NCBI GenBank assembly: GCA_963921425.1
Contig: OY992836.1
Location: forward strand, 3,363,825-3,427,824
Direction: 5' to 3'
Origin: Dryas octopetala
Lineage: Eukaryota; Streptophyta; Magnoliopsida; Rosales; Rosaceae
DNA: 64,000 nucleotides
The first letter of the stretch is position 1. Each line of letters opens with the position of its first letter. A program made the position numbers and the translations under genes. Positions 45,060 through 57,555 of the stretch are shown piece by piece. The notes under the pieces were generated by a model that did not search any database, had not been told where the DNA came from, and saw nothing but the letters and a program-made list of their open reading frames with translations.

Positions 45060-47005
45060 CACCCCAAACTTAGATTTTACTAGTCCTCGATCAAATAAAA
45101 TAAAGAAAAGACTCAAGACTGACTCTAACATCCCAACAACTGAATTCATGTACACAACCATTAATCACATAGAAAGCAAGGCATATAAACTGCATTCTCC
45201 AAATTCTAATAACATTTCAAATAACATACCTCACTCCTCTATCGTCATATAGGTCATCCTTGACACAAATTCAAGTGTTAGACAAGCAAAACTAAATCAA
45301 TACACACACAATAGATTCAACTCCAATCCTCACTATGGCATACTCTCAATGATAAACAGTCAAGAATTGGGCTGCTATGTGCACTCAAAAGTATATGTGA
45401 GAGGAAATATGTAACAAAAAATTAGCTCACATATGTACACGAAATAACGGCACATTTAGAAGGAAATACTGATCTCATGGAAAGGAATCCAAATGCTTGA
45501 AATAGAATTAATGACCATAGGCTCCCTTCTCAAATAGACTCCACATAAGTATAATACACACCTCTTGAGATTAGCTAGGGCTTTAAACAGGGTTATAATG
45601 AAGGCTTAAGCTAGGATAGGGTATTGAAATGAAAGGGAAACACAAAGGGCTAATTCCATGGAATTGCAAGCATTAATAGAACATTCTGAGGTATACTTTG
45701 CTTCTTTGCACTTCATAGCTCAATTGAACTCTTTTTTGCTCACTTTTTTTTTTTTAAAACTGCCCCATCTCTTTTCTTTGATTTCTTTTCTTTTTCTTTT
45801 CTTTGGGCACGACATACATACTTTTTTGACACATTTTTGTATAAGCTATGCATTTTCACTTCTTTTTCACCTCAATCAACATTTAAACTCATTGCAATAC
45901 CATAGATAAGGTAAAACGGGTAAGAGGGGTGTAACACCCCCAAACTTATGGTTTGATATGGGGTAACAAAGAAAACGGCTTAAAAGGCTCAAAATGGGTA
46001 ACTAAGGATAAAACATGTAATGGGTAGGCTTTCAGGCTATGGGGTACACAAACAGGGCCTAAATTCATTTCTCAAGAGTTATACAAATACGACATGCTTT
46101 GTGTACACAAGAAAAGAGTTCTAGCTCATTGATTCGAGATTATGCATATTCCAAGCAAATGACCAAATGAAAGATAAAAAGCTCACTTAGGTCATGCAAG
46201 TCTACTCTATTATGCATATAATCATTAGAAATACTAATCACAACCTAAATTCATATCAACAAGGCCAAATGACATGGAATTGTAAGATATGTTACGGAAC
46301 ACTATTAGAATGAAAAGAACACCAAATATACACAAAATACTTAAACATGCTCATAACAATCATGCACAATCAAATCAATTAGTTGGGGACTCAAAATGAC
46401 CTAAAACACCCAAAATGACTCAAAAACTTTGTTTTTTTTTTTTTTTTTTTTTTTAAAACAATGTCGCACACTTCTAAAGAGTCACATCCATCACTAAGGT
46501 GGATGAAATCTAAAGAAACCGTGCATTTTGATGTGGGTTTTGATACCCTTAGTTTAAAAACAAAAGAAAAAGTTTTTGCTAACCTAAAAACACAAAAAAA
46601 ACGAATTTTTTTTTTTTTTTTTTCTAAAAAACACTTAAAAACACTTAAAAACACCTAAAACACTTGTTCTAACCTAAAAACACTAACGAATGACAAATGC
46701 CTTTCCCCCCACACTTAAATGATACATTGCCCTCAATGTATATGAAATAAATGCAAAAATGATCAAATTAAGCGAAACGGGAAATTGCAACTATCCAAAA
46801 CCAAATAAACACATCAAAATGAAAAATTGTCTTATGAAGCGAAATAAGGAAACTGTTTACTTGTGTATGCAAGCGTGGACACTCCAAGGGTAGGCGCGGC
46901 CTCCTTGGTCCTCAACCACTCCTCCTCAGTTATTCGAAACAAAAACTTGGGTTGCCTCCCAATCAGCGCTTGTTTTTCTGTCGTCAGCCTGACATTGCCT
47001 TTCCT
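45060..47005. other. Gypsy element non-coding interior
   Basis: No pol domain on either strand. Contains poly-T runs (46433-46454, 46606-46623) and a second polypurine-like CCCCCAAACTTA (about 45938). It takes the place normally occupied by pol. Confidence 0.75.
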
Positions 47006-49132
47006 TTACTTGCGTCCTTTCCTCTTCTTTTTGTCATTGCTACTCTCGGCACTCCCTAAGAACGAACTGAAGAAGCTCTCCATCTCTGATTTCTCATCTC
47101 CATAAAAAGTGATCTCCTTGCTCTGCGGAGGCTCGGAAGTGAGACAATACACCTCTTGCTTGGTGTTGTGACGAATCTTCATGAAACACTCCATTGCTTT
47201 GTACTCCATGTTAGAGGTGCACAAAAATGGTCTCCCAAGAAGGATGGAAACGTCACCAGGAAGTCTCAGCACATCTAACACTATAAAATCAGAGGGAATT
47301 AGTAAATTACGACATCTAACCAAAACATCCACAAGTATACCAAGGGCTTTCTCGACTGAAGAGTTGGCGAAGCGAATGTTCGACTCAAACGGGTGCAAAT
47401 CAGCTTCCACAAATCCAAGTTTGTTGAACACCACCAGCGGCATGACATTGATAGCTGAGCCATTGTCAATTAAGGCATTGGCAATCTCATACTCCCCTAT
47501 GCTACACGGTATGACCAATGAGTCCGGATCTCTCTTCTTGCTCAGAAAAGATGCAAAGAGATAACCACAAATCTCCCTAGGAACGTTGTGACTATGCCCT
47601 TGCTCCTCAACTTTTTTCTCAACTGACTTCAATTCCCTCATGGTTGCTGGAAATTTGGTGACGTCGATGTCCGGAATGAGGGGAATCACACGTGTATCAA
47701 CTTTCTCTTCAATCATGTCTGGATCCTCCTCTTCCTCACTATCCATGATCTTAATCACCTCCTTAGTCTTAACCACTCTAACTCTTTTTCTTGGAGTTGT
47801 TCTCAGAATAGCATTTACATGCTCTTCATTCTTCGGGTTGACGATGGGCTGACTAGGCAATTTTCCCTTCTCTCTCTGACCCAAAGTAGTGGCAATCTGA
47901 CCCACTTGACTTTCCAAATTTGCAATAGCCTTCGAGTTGGCTTGCATCTGCTGCTCGGTTCGGTTTATGAAGGCATTGGTGCTCTGAGCAAGAGAAGTGG
48001 TGCTTTGAGCAATCTGAGCAATCTTGTCCTCCAAACTAGACCTCTTGGCATTAGGGTGCACATACGGCTTATTGGTGCTCCCACTAGCTTGTTGTCCATT
48101 GTTGTTGCTCCATCTGAAATTAGGGTTGTTCTTCCATCCAGGATTGTAAGTGTTGGAAAATGGATCATACGGTACCCTAGGATAGCTCCCAACCTGGTTC
48201 ACTTGTTCCATGTCACCTCCTTGTTTTTGCATACCCATCAGCTTCTCTTGAGCCAAAGACAACTTCTGCACCATAGTCTTGATTTCCAAAATCTGTCCCT
48301 CCATGGTGTTCGACACATCAGCCACCTCATACAACCCTCTCTTTGGTCCTCCTTTTGAACGATTGGAATCCCACTGTTGAGAACTCAAAGAAAGTGACTC
48401 AAATAAATCTGTAGCCTCATCTTCCGTTTTTGACATGAATGCACCACCACATGTCGAATCCACCTTGGCTTGATCCCTCTCCAATAATCCCTGATAAAAA
48501 CAGCAAATCACATACCAAGGAGATAAGTTGTGGTGCGGGCAGCTAGTAAGCAACTCATTGAATCTGTCCCGTGTCTCATGGAATGGCTCGTCCGCTCTTT
48601 GCACAAATCCAAGGATCTCCTTTCGAATAGAATTTGTCTTGGAAATGGAATAAAACTTGTTCAGGAACTTGCTTGAAAGATCATCCCAAGTCGAAATGGA
48701 ACCACTGGGCAGCGAATACAACCACATCTTTGCCTTGTCCTTAAGCGCAAAAGGGAACATCCTTAAACGGTACTGATCAGCGTTCAGACCCCTCAACTGT
48801 GCGGCTTCACAAACCCCGGAAAACTCCTTCAGAAAATGGATCGGATCCTCCCCATTCAACCCATGGTAGCTCGGCAATAAGTGGATTTGACCACTCTTGA
48901 TCTCGAAATCAGTGGCTATTGTTGCATAACGGATGCAAGATGGTTGAATGGGCAGCGAGAGTGCTGAAAAATGGCTCAGGGGCTGCGGCACAATCTCATT
49001 TGTCTCAGCCATGTCGACACTTCCAACCTCCTCACTACTCGAATCTGATGCACTAGGTAAAGGGCTACCTTGAAAAGTACCTAACGCTTCGTTCTTGAGC
49101 CTCTCTAACCTTGCAACAAGTTCAGGGTTCAT
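47006..49132 (-). CDS. Retrotransposon gag-aspartic protease polyprotein
   Basis: 708 codons from ATG 49132 (MNPELVARLERLKNEALG) to TAA 47008-47006, uninterrupted. The retrotransposon gag domain lies at about residues 75-220 (HLLPSYHGLNGEDPIHFLKE, KAKMWLYSLPSGSISTWDDL, the hallmark W-L/W-DL pattern). A coiled-coil-like linker and an Asn/Trp-rich stretch follow (NPGWKNNPNFRWSNN); no CCHC knuckle is seen. The C-terminal retropepsin-like domain has ALIDNGSAINVMP as its active-site region, with DNG where many relatives have DLG or DSG. Gag would form virus-like particles. With no polymerase, the element would depend on another element's pol. The ORF is intact, suggesting recent activity or selection. 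Confidence 0.85.
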   Translation of the reverse strand: MNPELVARLERLKNEALGTFQGSPLPSASDSSSEEVGSVDMAETNEIVPQPLSHFSALSLPIQPSCIRYATIATDFEIKSGQIHLLPSYHGLNGEDPIHFLKEFSGVCEAAQLRGLNADQYRLRMFPFALKDKAKMWLYSLPSGSISTWDDLSSKFLNKFYSISKTNSIRKEILGFVQRADEPFHETRDRFNELLTSCPHHNLSPWYVICCFYQGLLERDQAKVDSTCGGAFMSKTEDEATDLFESLSLSSQQWDSNRSKGGPKRGLYEVADVSNTMEGQILEIKTMVQKLSLAQEKLMGMQKQGGDMEQVNQVGSYPRVPYDPFSNTYNPGWKNNPNFRWSNNNGQQASGSTNKPYVHPNAKRSSLEDKIAQIAQSTTSLAQSTNAFINRTEQQMQANSKAIANLESQVGQIATTLGQREKGKLPSQPIVNPKNEEHVNAILRTTPRKRVRVVKTKEVIKIMDSEEEEDPDMIEEKVDTRVIPLIPDIDVTKFPATMRELKSVEKKVEEQGHSHNVPREICGYLFASFLSKKRDPDSLVIPCSIGEYEIANALIDNGSAINVMPLVVFNKLGFVEADLHPFESNIRFANSSVEKALGILVDVLVRCRNLLIPSDFIVLDVLRLPGDVSILLGRPFLCTSNMEYKAMECFMKIRHNTKQEVYCLTSEPPQSKEITFYGDEKSEMESFFSSFLGSAESSNDKKKRKGRK

Positions 49133-49291
49133 AAAACACACATAATCAAGAGAAAACACACAATCAGTAGAAAGAATGCTTATAAAGGCATGACATTTAT
49201 TAAAAACTAAAAATTAACCAGAAACAAAAACTAACTAATATAACCTAATTCTAATGACTAATTAAACCAATTCATTTATATTAGACACCAT

Positions 49292-49309
49292 TCCCCGGCA
49301 ACGGCGCCA
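49292..49309 (-). other. Primer-binding site of the gypsy element
   Basis: TGGCGCCGTTGCCGGGGA on the - strand, nine bases after the 5' LTR end, as in Athila/Tat-type elements. Confidence 0.85.
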
Positions 49310-49318
49310 AAAACTTAT

Positions 49319-51586
49319 TGATGTGTTTTCTTAGAACAAAATAAACATCTATTTCATTCCAAGTATACTCACAAGTGCACGAATCGCATCAATAGCAAAG
49401 CGTACAAGCACGAGGTCGATCCCACAGGGAATGGTTAATACACAACAAATCAATTCAATTAATCAATAGAATAACTAAATGGGGGTTTTTGGAAAGATGG
49501 AAACACACGCACACATCACCACACGCACACACCCTTTATTCTATCTTGCAATGTTAAGTTTTTAGTTTCAAATCAGATAAGCATGCAATAACCATCCAAG
49601 GCTAATGACAATTAATTTGAACACAATGTATTAAAGTTTGACTGCTAAAAAGGTTTGGCTAGTTACTTTCTCGCAATTGTTCTCCTAAGGCATAAACTAA
49701 GAGTTTCTTGGGCCTTCCTTAATCAATTAACTTACATGTTCCCTAGTTAAAGCTAAGGCAGCTGTTACCCATGCAAGAGTCATTAAGATCCGTGAGAACG
49801 CCAAACATGCACAACATATAAGCTTTGACTATTTCCTTATAGAGGTCGCCCAACCCCATTACCAAGAATAATCCCTTATTCCCTTGTTACTTGTGGTTTA
49901 GTGTCTTTGACTATTTCACAGCTAAACCTAACAAATAAACTAGATGCAATTACCCTAAGGTGGCCAATCAAAGGATGCAAACAACTAGTGACGGGTTCAA
50001 ATAGATAATGGAAATTTAATACATGCAAACATCAAACTAACAGACCAAGAGACGGATAAACGATTTGTTAAAACATGCAAATCCATTAATCAACCTACAA
50101 CTAACATGCAAGATAGAATAAATAAACCTACATAATTAAATGAAATTAAATAGAACAGCAACAAATAATAAAATCTTAATTCATGCTAATAATAAAATCA
50201 TAAACACAAATTTAATTCAAGAACATAAACTAAATAAATTCAAAGGCATAAATAAACATGAAATCAGAATTCTAGAAGGAAAAAGAAAACAAAATCAGAG
50301 ATGCAATCACAAGGGAGGCTGCAGCAAGGAGAGAGGAAGAAGGAATCACCTAGCAAGCAGGAGGAACTCACGGCAAGGTGAGCTAGGGCTTGCGGCAAGG
50401 GCTGGTTCCTTCTCTCTCTCACTTGTCACGCCACCTTCTCTCTCTAACTCACTGAATTCGGCTCTCTCTCTCTCTCACTCTAACTTTCTGAAAAATAAAA
50501 CCTAAAACTGAAAAATAAACTAGGAGGCAATAGGTGCTAGGGTTCTAAAGTAATGAGGTATATATAGAGGTACAATCCTTGAGAGGCAGGGAGAAGTAGC
50601 TTGCGGCAGCAGCTAGGGTTTAGCGCCATGGGCTTGCGGCAAGAGCTTGGCCTTTCGGGCTTAAGTGACTCAAGCAAGTCAGCTAGGGCTTCTCTTCCAT
50701 GCGCATGGGCTGCTGGTCTTGGGCTATGGACTTGGCGCATTGGGCTTGCACATTGTGGGCTAGGGTTTCACTCCATGGGCTATCACCTTGAGGCTTGCAC
50801 ATTGGGCTTGCATGTTGGGCTGAAGTGGCTTGCATGGCATGCATGCGCATGCATGGGCTGCCACCTTGGACCTTGCGAATAAGGATTGGGCTACTAGGGT
50901 TTGGCGCATGCATGCATGCATGGCCCATCTTGACTTCGGCACCCCATAGGCTCATGGCCCATTTGACTTGTCATCTTTGACCCTTGACCATTGACTTTGA
51001 CTTCTCATTTTGCCCCTCATTTCCATTTGAACTCAAATTCATTTCTTCCCTTTATTCATTTCCATGGATGTCCACCACCTTCTAGAAGCTTTTGGAACCT
51101 TGACTTTGTAGAGTTGACTTTAACCAACATTTCCTAGTGCAACTAGGATTCCTTTGTAAATGAAGGATTCCTTATCCATTTCGACTTCTCGTAATGACCA
51201 TATTGCCTATGGGGTCTCCTAGTGTCATTAGGACTCATTTCCCTAGTAGGGTTAGGTTTCCTAGTTCAACGAGGATTTTCTGTTCCAATCAGGATTTCTC
51301 ATTACTAGCTTCGCAATGATGGTTCTTGACTTGATGTTTCCTAGTGTGACTAGGAATCCTCATTTAACTAGGATTTCTGCACTTTCCCTGGTTTGACCAG
51401 GATTTTACCCGTTTTCCTAGTTTGACCAGGAAATGTCCCAAAATGGTTCCATTTGCTTCCTTTTCATATTTCCACTTCATTTGACCTGAAAATACAAAAA
51501 CAAGACAAGAAACACAAAATATCGAGTTCTAACACTATAGGTTAAGGAATTAGTATTATAAAGTGATGCAAAATACACACTCATCA
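49319..51586 (-). repeat. 5' LTR of the gypsy element (2268 bp)
   Basis: On the - strand it starts TGATGAGTGTGTATTTTGC at 51586 and ends AACACATCA at 49319. The TATA region is at 50567-50558. Upstream are purine-pyrimidine CATGCATG clusters and several TTTCCTAGT...ACTAGGA imperfect palindromes (51135-51430). Confidence 0.9.
50558..50567 (-). promoter_or_regulatory. LTR TATA box
   Basis: CTATATATAC on the - strand, about 1.02 kb into the LTR. It is conserved in the 3' LTR near 44040, both followed by the same downstream sequence, which supports it as the U3 promoter. Confidence 0.65.
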
Positions 51587-54500
51587 TCAAACCACTTGAC
51601 TAATTACTTTAATTCAAAGCAATTTCACTAATTAATTTTGGTTAGAATAAATCAATCCTAAGTATTATCAAAGTATTTAATTAATTTGTATTTCTTCAAA
51701 ATATTCTACTAATTAATTAAGCTCGAATAATAACTTAAATCCAATTTAATCTCTACAATAGAAACTTGCTAAACCTAACAATTCGTTAATAACCTTTAAA
51801 TTAAATCTCCAAATTAAGGTTACAACTAATCATGCTTAATTAACCAAATAAATTAAGCAATTAAATCTCCAAAATAAACTTATGCATGCTTAATTAATAA
51901 ATAAATCATACTTAATTAATCTAAGCGTGCAACCTAATATTAAAGCCTGAAAAAAATAAATAAAGCAGAAATAATAAAATACTTACCCGGTTGTAAACCT
52001 CCAAAGCTAGACTCCACTCCTAGGGACTCCTCGTCCTTGGAAAGCTCTCCAAAGAAAACTTTTAAACTATGATAATTTTCTTTCCTTTTGGTATGTCTTT
52101 TTTTAGAGAGATTTCCAAAGAACCAAAGAGTGAGTAACTCTAACTTCACTTGGTGGTGCAAGTGAAAATGAGGTACAAAGGTTTTTATTTATGGGCGCAA
52201 GGGGATGAGAAGAAGTTGTAAGTTTCTAATGTGGGATAAAATGCACTAACAAGAGAGAAAATACGAACCGGGTTGGAGAAATAGATATTCTGTGAGAGGA
52301 AACAGGTAGAAATTGCTGGTCGATGGGTTGAACCGGCTGGGGTCAAACGGGTTGACACGCGGGTCAGGATAACCCGCCCAACAGTGACCGGATTCTCCAA
52401 GAGATCAATGGTCGAGATTGATCGGTTTTAATGAGCCTCAGTGGCTGTTGAGATATAAATTTTTTTAAAAAAATAAAAATAGGAGAAAATTAAGGACATG
52501 GGCTCACGTTTTAGGGTCTAGCAAATCAAAATGCCTGCAAAACAAAATATCAGGAAGATAAGATAAATGTCTTCTTAAAAATAGAAGATGAAAGATAAAT
52601 GCAAAGAGAAAAAAATAAAATAGAGGATAAATACAAGAGATTTGTTATCCATCTCCAAGTTTTGAATTCAATTTTTGAATTCATAGCTGATCCTCAGCCC
52701 CTTTGAAATTGATCCTCTACCCTATAATGCCTATAAAAAGGGCAGTAGAGGTGAAGAAAGAATTGAGAAAAATCACACTGAAAGGCTACTGAAATGAGTT
52801 TTCTAAGAAGGAAGAAGAAGAACGTGCATTTGCCATCATCAAAGCTTTACCATTGCTAGGTAGATGACGCTTCATTTAATTATTGTTCCTTTCAAATTTC
52901 CTTAAATCGGTTTCGGCTGAAACCACCAAAATATATAAAAGGATTTCTGTAAAAATCCAAATTCTAATTAAAGTGGGTTTTTAGAATTGTTTTGGAATTC
53001 AAAGATTGGCAAGTTTACTTGGGAAATTAGAATATTTCGTACCAGATTCGTTTCAATTGGGACTTCTCTTCCCAATATAAATGGGATAAGGATTATTGGT
53101 GTTTGAGTTCTCTAAAATGTGTACTCTTCCCTATACAGCTAAATAAAGTGGGTCTGTTAAATAGTTGCAGCAAAACAACAAATGGGTAGCAAGCCAAGAA
53201 ACAAAAAAATGAAGGCTGACTGCTTGTTCTCAACGAGTCTCTATCTGCAAATCAAAAGGAGTGGAGTTTTGGGCCCACAGTGCAAACATGATCCAACAAA
53301 ACCAAGATGGATAAAATTGATGGGTGTAGTTTGAAATACTCATTTAAACAAAACAAATTTCCAATTAAAAGATAATTGGTACAAAATTTGGACAAAGTCC
53401 ACTGGACCAATTTCCTAAATTCATGATTGCCCATGCAAAATAAATGTACCAATTACAAAGTAATTGATATAAAATATTAATGGGCATATTCTTCAAGTTC
53501 AAGTTCCGAGTCTCAAATCAAATTCTTAATATGGTACAAAATCATCTCTTGGAATAAAACCAACCTTTCAAAAATGGCACAAAACCAACCAAGTCAAAAC
53601 AAAACCACCCAAATAAAATCTCTCAAATTTCATTTTAATGAACTACATTCGGTTTGATTCTGTTGTGGGTATGTAGGCAACCTATCAAAATTTAGGTTCA
53701 ACCGCAACCAAATCAAATATGTTCAAATTTCCCAGAAATTAATTCCATACACAAAAGTCACGAATTAGTTTCTTAAGTCAAACCCAAGGGCTTTAAACCC
53801 TATCCAAATTACACAAATCATAATCCAAATTACACAAACCATTCAAATGGTTCATTCACCTATTTAAATCCCAAAATCTTAGAACTACATGTGGTTTGAT
53901 CCTGTAATAGGTACGTAGGCAACCTAAAATAAAGGTGCAACCACAACCGTAAATGTATTCCATGAACTCCAAATCTACCATATAAATTCTAACATTTCAA
54001 TGAGTCTTTTACCTATTGAGAATTTAAACAATTTACAAAGTGATCCGTTGGTTTGATTGCAAATTGAAATCAAAGGGTATTCTCTTGAGTCAAGGGATTG
54101 TACTTAAGAGATTTACTCTATCTTGAATGAGTCGTATCCAAAATAATAAAGCCATTATTTCTTAAATGAATTTGGGTGAAATATTTATGTTGGGCTCAAC
54201 AGCGACTGTGATTAAAACAAGGTTTTCATTGCGTGTGCGTAGCGCACCACACCTTCCATACGCACTCTACATTAGTGCCTACTGGGCGACGCGTCAGACG
54301 CGTTGGACCAATGGTAGCGCGCCACATGGGCGGTTGTCTGTCCAGTCAGCGTCCACGTCATCTACTTTTCAATTCTTTTCTTTTTTCTATTTTCTATGTT
54401 GCTCCAAACTTAAAAAATTCACCAAAAATTGCTTGGGACTCCAAATAATTCCCCGAAAAATCCTATGAACTCGTATCGATGAGTACTAATTTTCTATAGC

Positions 54501-54777
54501 CTCAAAATAGTTAAATTACTATCATAAAAATTATGAAAATTATTTATCTCACAATTTAATTTTGAAAAATAAAAATAAATAAAATAATCACCAAATTCTT
54601 GAATTTTTTTTTCTAAAATTCACTTCCACACAACTAAACTCTAAAACCACAATCAAAGGTCTTGGTTAGTCAAAACAAAGTAAAGGAAAATTCAAATTAC
54701 TTTAAACAAACCTTAAGAACAAGCTTAGAAAACTTAAGTAACAAAATTACCATAAACCGAAAATTCAGAGTGTTACA
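51587..54777. other. LTR-like debris, no gene
   Basis: No coding domain. A TATA-like CCTATAAAAAGGGCAG lies near 52731. Two related blocks (53637-53710 and 53880-53952) share a GTTTGATCCTGT...GTAGGTA...CGTAGGCAACCT pattern, seen near many plant gypsy LTR ends. A TGTTACA terminus at 54771-54777 may be an LTR edge. Elements cannot be delimited from sequence alone. Confidence 0.45.
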
Positions 54778-55787
54778 GTTGACACATGTCTCCTTTTGCT
54801 AATATTTTCACCCCTAGTTTGTGCCTATATAAAGCAACTTCCAGCCTTTTTTGTGCATCTTTTTGCTCTCATTTAATTTTCTGCCTCTTTTAGCTACTCC
54901 TAAAATTTCTCTTTCAAAGCCTTTTGACTATGTTGTAAGAGAGAGAATAGGAAAGTCATTTATTTTATTGCACTTTTATTTTAATGAAATGAAATCTAGT
55001 TTATTTTATGTCTCTCTTCTGTCTTGTCTATTTTTTACTTTATGTTCTTTAGTTATTTGTTAAATCTCTAGTTGTTATTTAACTCTTAGTTTAGATGTTG
55101 TTTTATTTTATATTATCCTTTTATCTTAGTTCTAAACTCGTGGGTGGTCACTAAACTCCCTTACCAAGGTAAGAGGGAAGCACCACCATGAATATTATCA
55201 AGTTGAAGCTTTTAGTTAATTTCCCCTTGCCTTGATCCTACAAGTTTTAGTTCTTATTTATAAAATTAGAAAGAAACCATTTTTCACGCATGATGTCATA
55301 TATCATGGGTAGTCAGAGTCTCTTTCCACATTTTTGTTTTATGGTTAATCTTTTAAACACAATCTTTTTGAACTCTAGTTGTTCTTTGGTCTTTGGTTCA
55401 CTTGGGTTGCTTAAAATTTGTAATTTTAAGCAAAACAAGGTCTACCATATAAATCTTCAATTTTGGTGCTTAAATCATAAATATCTTTGGAAGAAGGCAT
55501 CAAGTTGATTCTTGGATGCATTTCCTCTTTGGACAATTACTAAAAATCTCACTTAATGTGTTCATAGTGGTATGAAACCCTAACCTTGGTTTTAATACAA
55601 TTGTTAAACTTCCATACCAAAAAGTTACATTTTTCTTCTCTAGATTTAATATTTAAATTATTGTCCTTTTATTTACTTTATTTTCTTGCCTTATATTTTA
55701 GTTGCATTTTGTTTTAGTTACCTCAAAAATCAACCATTCATTTCTTAAGCTAGGTTAGATTTAAAGTAATTTAAGTTTCTAGATTAG
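54778..55787. other. Intergenic, possible promoter-like LTR sequence
   Basis: CCTATATAAAGCAACTT near 54828 is followed by T-rich sequence. No ORF with a recognised domain. Confidence 0.35.
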
Positions 55788-55995
55788 GAGAAATTATTAT
55801 GTATGACCGTAACACCATGTGACATGATAACGTGGTGTTACACTCAACTTATAACACTTGTATAATAATTAATTTCTAAAACCCTAAAATCTAGGAAAAA
55901 ACTCTTAAAATCGTGAACGCGTTATAATTTTAGTGAATTGGTAACACTATTTCATTATGCCATGTGGTGTTACGGCCACATACAATAATTTTTCT
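55788..55995. mobile_element. hAT-type MITE (208 bp)
   Basis: Inverted repeats of about 40 bp (GAGAAATTATTATGTATGACC... with the complement at the right end), flanked by a perfect 8-bp duplication TAGATTAG (55780-55787 and 55996-56003). Each TIR carries a CGTAACACCA(T/C) core. Confidence 0.85.
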
Positions 55996-56003
55996 TAGAT
56001 TAG

Positions 56004-56425
56004 TATGTCTCTTTTGCAACACTCCTACGGGTTCAACCTCGTTAATTATATGACCCTTACTACAAGGCTTGTATACTTGAGAATAAAATAATAAACAATT
56101 AAAATTTACAACACAAATTCTACATTAAAAAAAAAAATCTTATTGTAAGTATAGACTCAACTGCAGCCGTATGATTTAATATTAAAAGTCAACAAAAATT
56201 TATTAAACTCTATAACAAAAGTTTAACAAACTCCATTAAACTGAATATAGAATTCTAAAGAGTCTATATAGAGTTTATAAGAGCCAACAAAACTCTGCAA
56301 ATTCTACAAAAGTCTACAAAAGTCTATAGAAATATAAATTGAATACACCCCCTTTAATAATGAATTAATAAGGCCCAATAAAAGTCCAAACCCAATGCCC
56401 TGCCACCCACAAATAAGATGTATTG
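56004..56425. other. AT-rich intergenic, no gene
   Basis: Low-complexity sequence with repeated TCTACAAAAGTCTA-like motifs. Nothing coding seen. Confidence 0.45.
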
Positions 56426-56433
56426 ACCATAAC

Positions 56434-57425
56434 TAGACCTAACAAAACTTCCCACTATCCGCTTACATGACCCAAAACAACCCGCAAATTTGCGGGGTTG
56501 GGTTGAAGGTTAATGGGTCGTGTCAAAATCGTGTTGACCCAATAACAACCCGTTAAGATAACGGGTCGTGTTGTGTCAAACCCGCGAAACCCATTAGACC
56601 CGTTAAGAATAAGGGAATTTAAATATTTTCATACATTTAACAAAACTTAAACTAAAGTTTCCTAACCTAAACATCACAGCCGCTCTCTCTCATTCTCTAT
56701 TTCCTTTTTGCGTTCTCTCTCTTTAGCCCTTTCTGTGTGCAGACTTATCGCTCTCTCTGCTCTCTCACTCTCTCTCTTAGCAAACTTCATGCTCTCTACT
56801 GTTAGGACTTAACCAGTCTTCATCCTTGCCCCCATCCCGCATTCTGCAAAAATTCATCCAAACTAAATTAGCTGTTGATTTGGATATTTCTTTTGAAAGG
56901 CGTGTGAGCCATTTCTATAGTATATAAAGATAATTATTCTAACATAAGTGTTGCTTTGGACAACTAAGCCCCTTATTGTATGAAAGTGAGTAATGAAAGA
57001 AATTTCATTTGATTTGACTTGCACCATCTAAGACACTATTCTCAATATCCTATTCCATAGGGAAATATCTGGTATCTCCAGGAGCATAGGGGGGAGAAGG
57101 GGGGATCGCCGAAGGAGGGGAGGAGGTAAGGCTAGGTGGGCAGCGCCGACGCTGGTTTTGGGAGGGGTGGCGACTAAAAAGTCTGAAATTGCTAAAAAAA
57201 CTCTGAATATTGAGGCTGAAAAAAAATACTAATTTTTTATTATTATTTAAATTATTTCTAATAGGTCAAACGAGTTGGGTCGTGTATATGCGTTATTTAA
57301 CAGGTCGTGTTTGGGTTGAAGTTTTTGTCACCCATAAACTAACGGGTCGTGTTGAATTCACCCGTTAACACGGTCATAACGGGTTTGACCCAAACCCGCA
57401 AAACACAACCTATTTGCCAGGTCTG
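56434..57425. mobile_element. Non-autonomous hAT element (992 bp)
   Basis: Terminal repeats TAGACCTAACAAAA and, on the complement, CAGACCTGGCAAAT. Both ends carry clusters of GGGTCGTGTT and AACCCGTTA subterminal motifs. Flanked by ACCATAAC (56426-56433) and CCCATAAC (57426-57433), an 8-bp duplication with one mismatch. No transposase ORF inside. Confidence 0.75.
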
Positions 57426-57555
57426 CCCATAACAAACAGACACAGAGCATCGTCTCTGCTATTTCGCACAAGACCAGACGCGCGCGCGAGAGAGAGATAG
57501 AGGACTCACATTCCGATATTTTGAACACTATTATATCCTTCTTTTTTTGAATTAA

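Larger units (their letters stand above)
43382..51586 (-). mobile_element. Ty3/gypsy-type element with gag-protease but no pol
   Basis: On the - strand: 5' LTR 51586-49319 (TG...CA ends), primer-binding site 49309-49292, gag-protease ORF 49132-47006, a non-coding interior, a polypurine run (AGTTTGGGGTG, about 45070-45060) and the 3' LTR from 45059. The 3' LTR is truncated at 43382 against EPRV-2 and lacks about 580 bp of its 3' end. No reverse transcriptase, RNase H or integrase is present in the 1.9 kb between the gag stop and the 3' LTR. The TGGCGCCGTTGCCGGGGA primer site and gag type resemble Athila/Tat elements. This matches the plan of non-autonomous gag-only elements (TR-GAG). Confidence 0.88.

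Noticed and set aside
47181-48358. + strand ORFs of 127 and 179 codons
   Set aside because: Antisense shadows of the gag-protease ORF.
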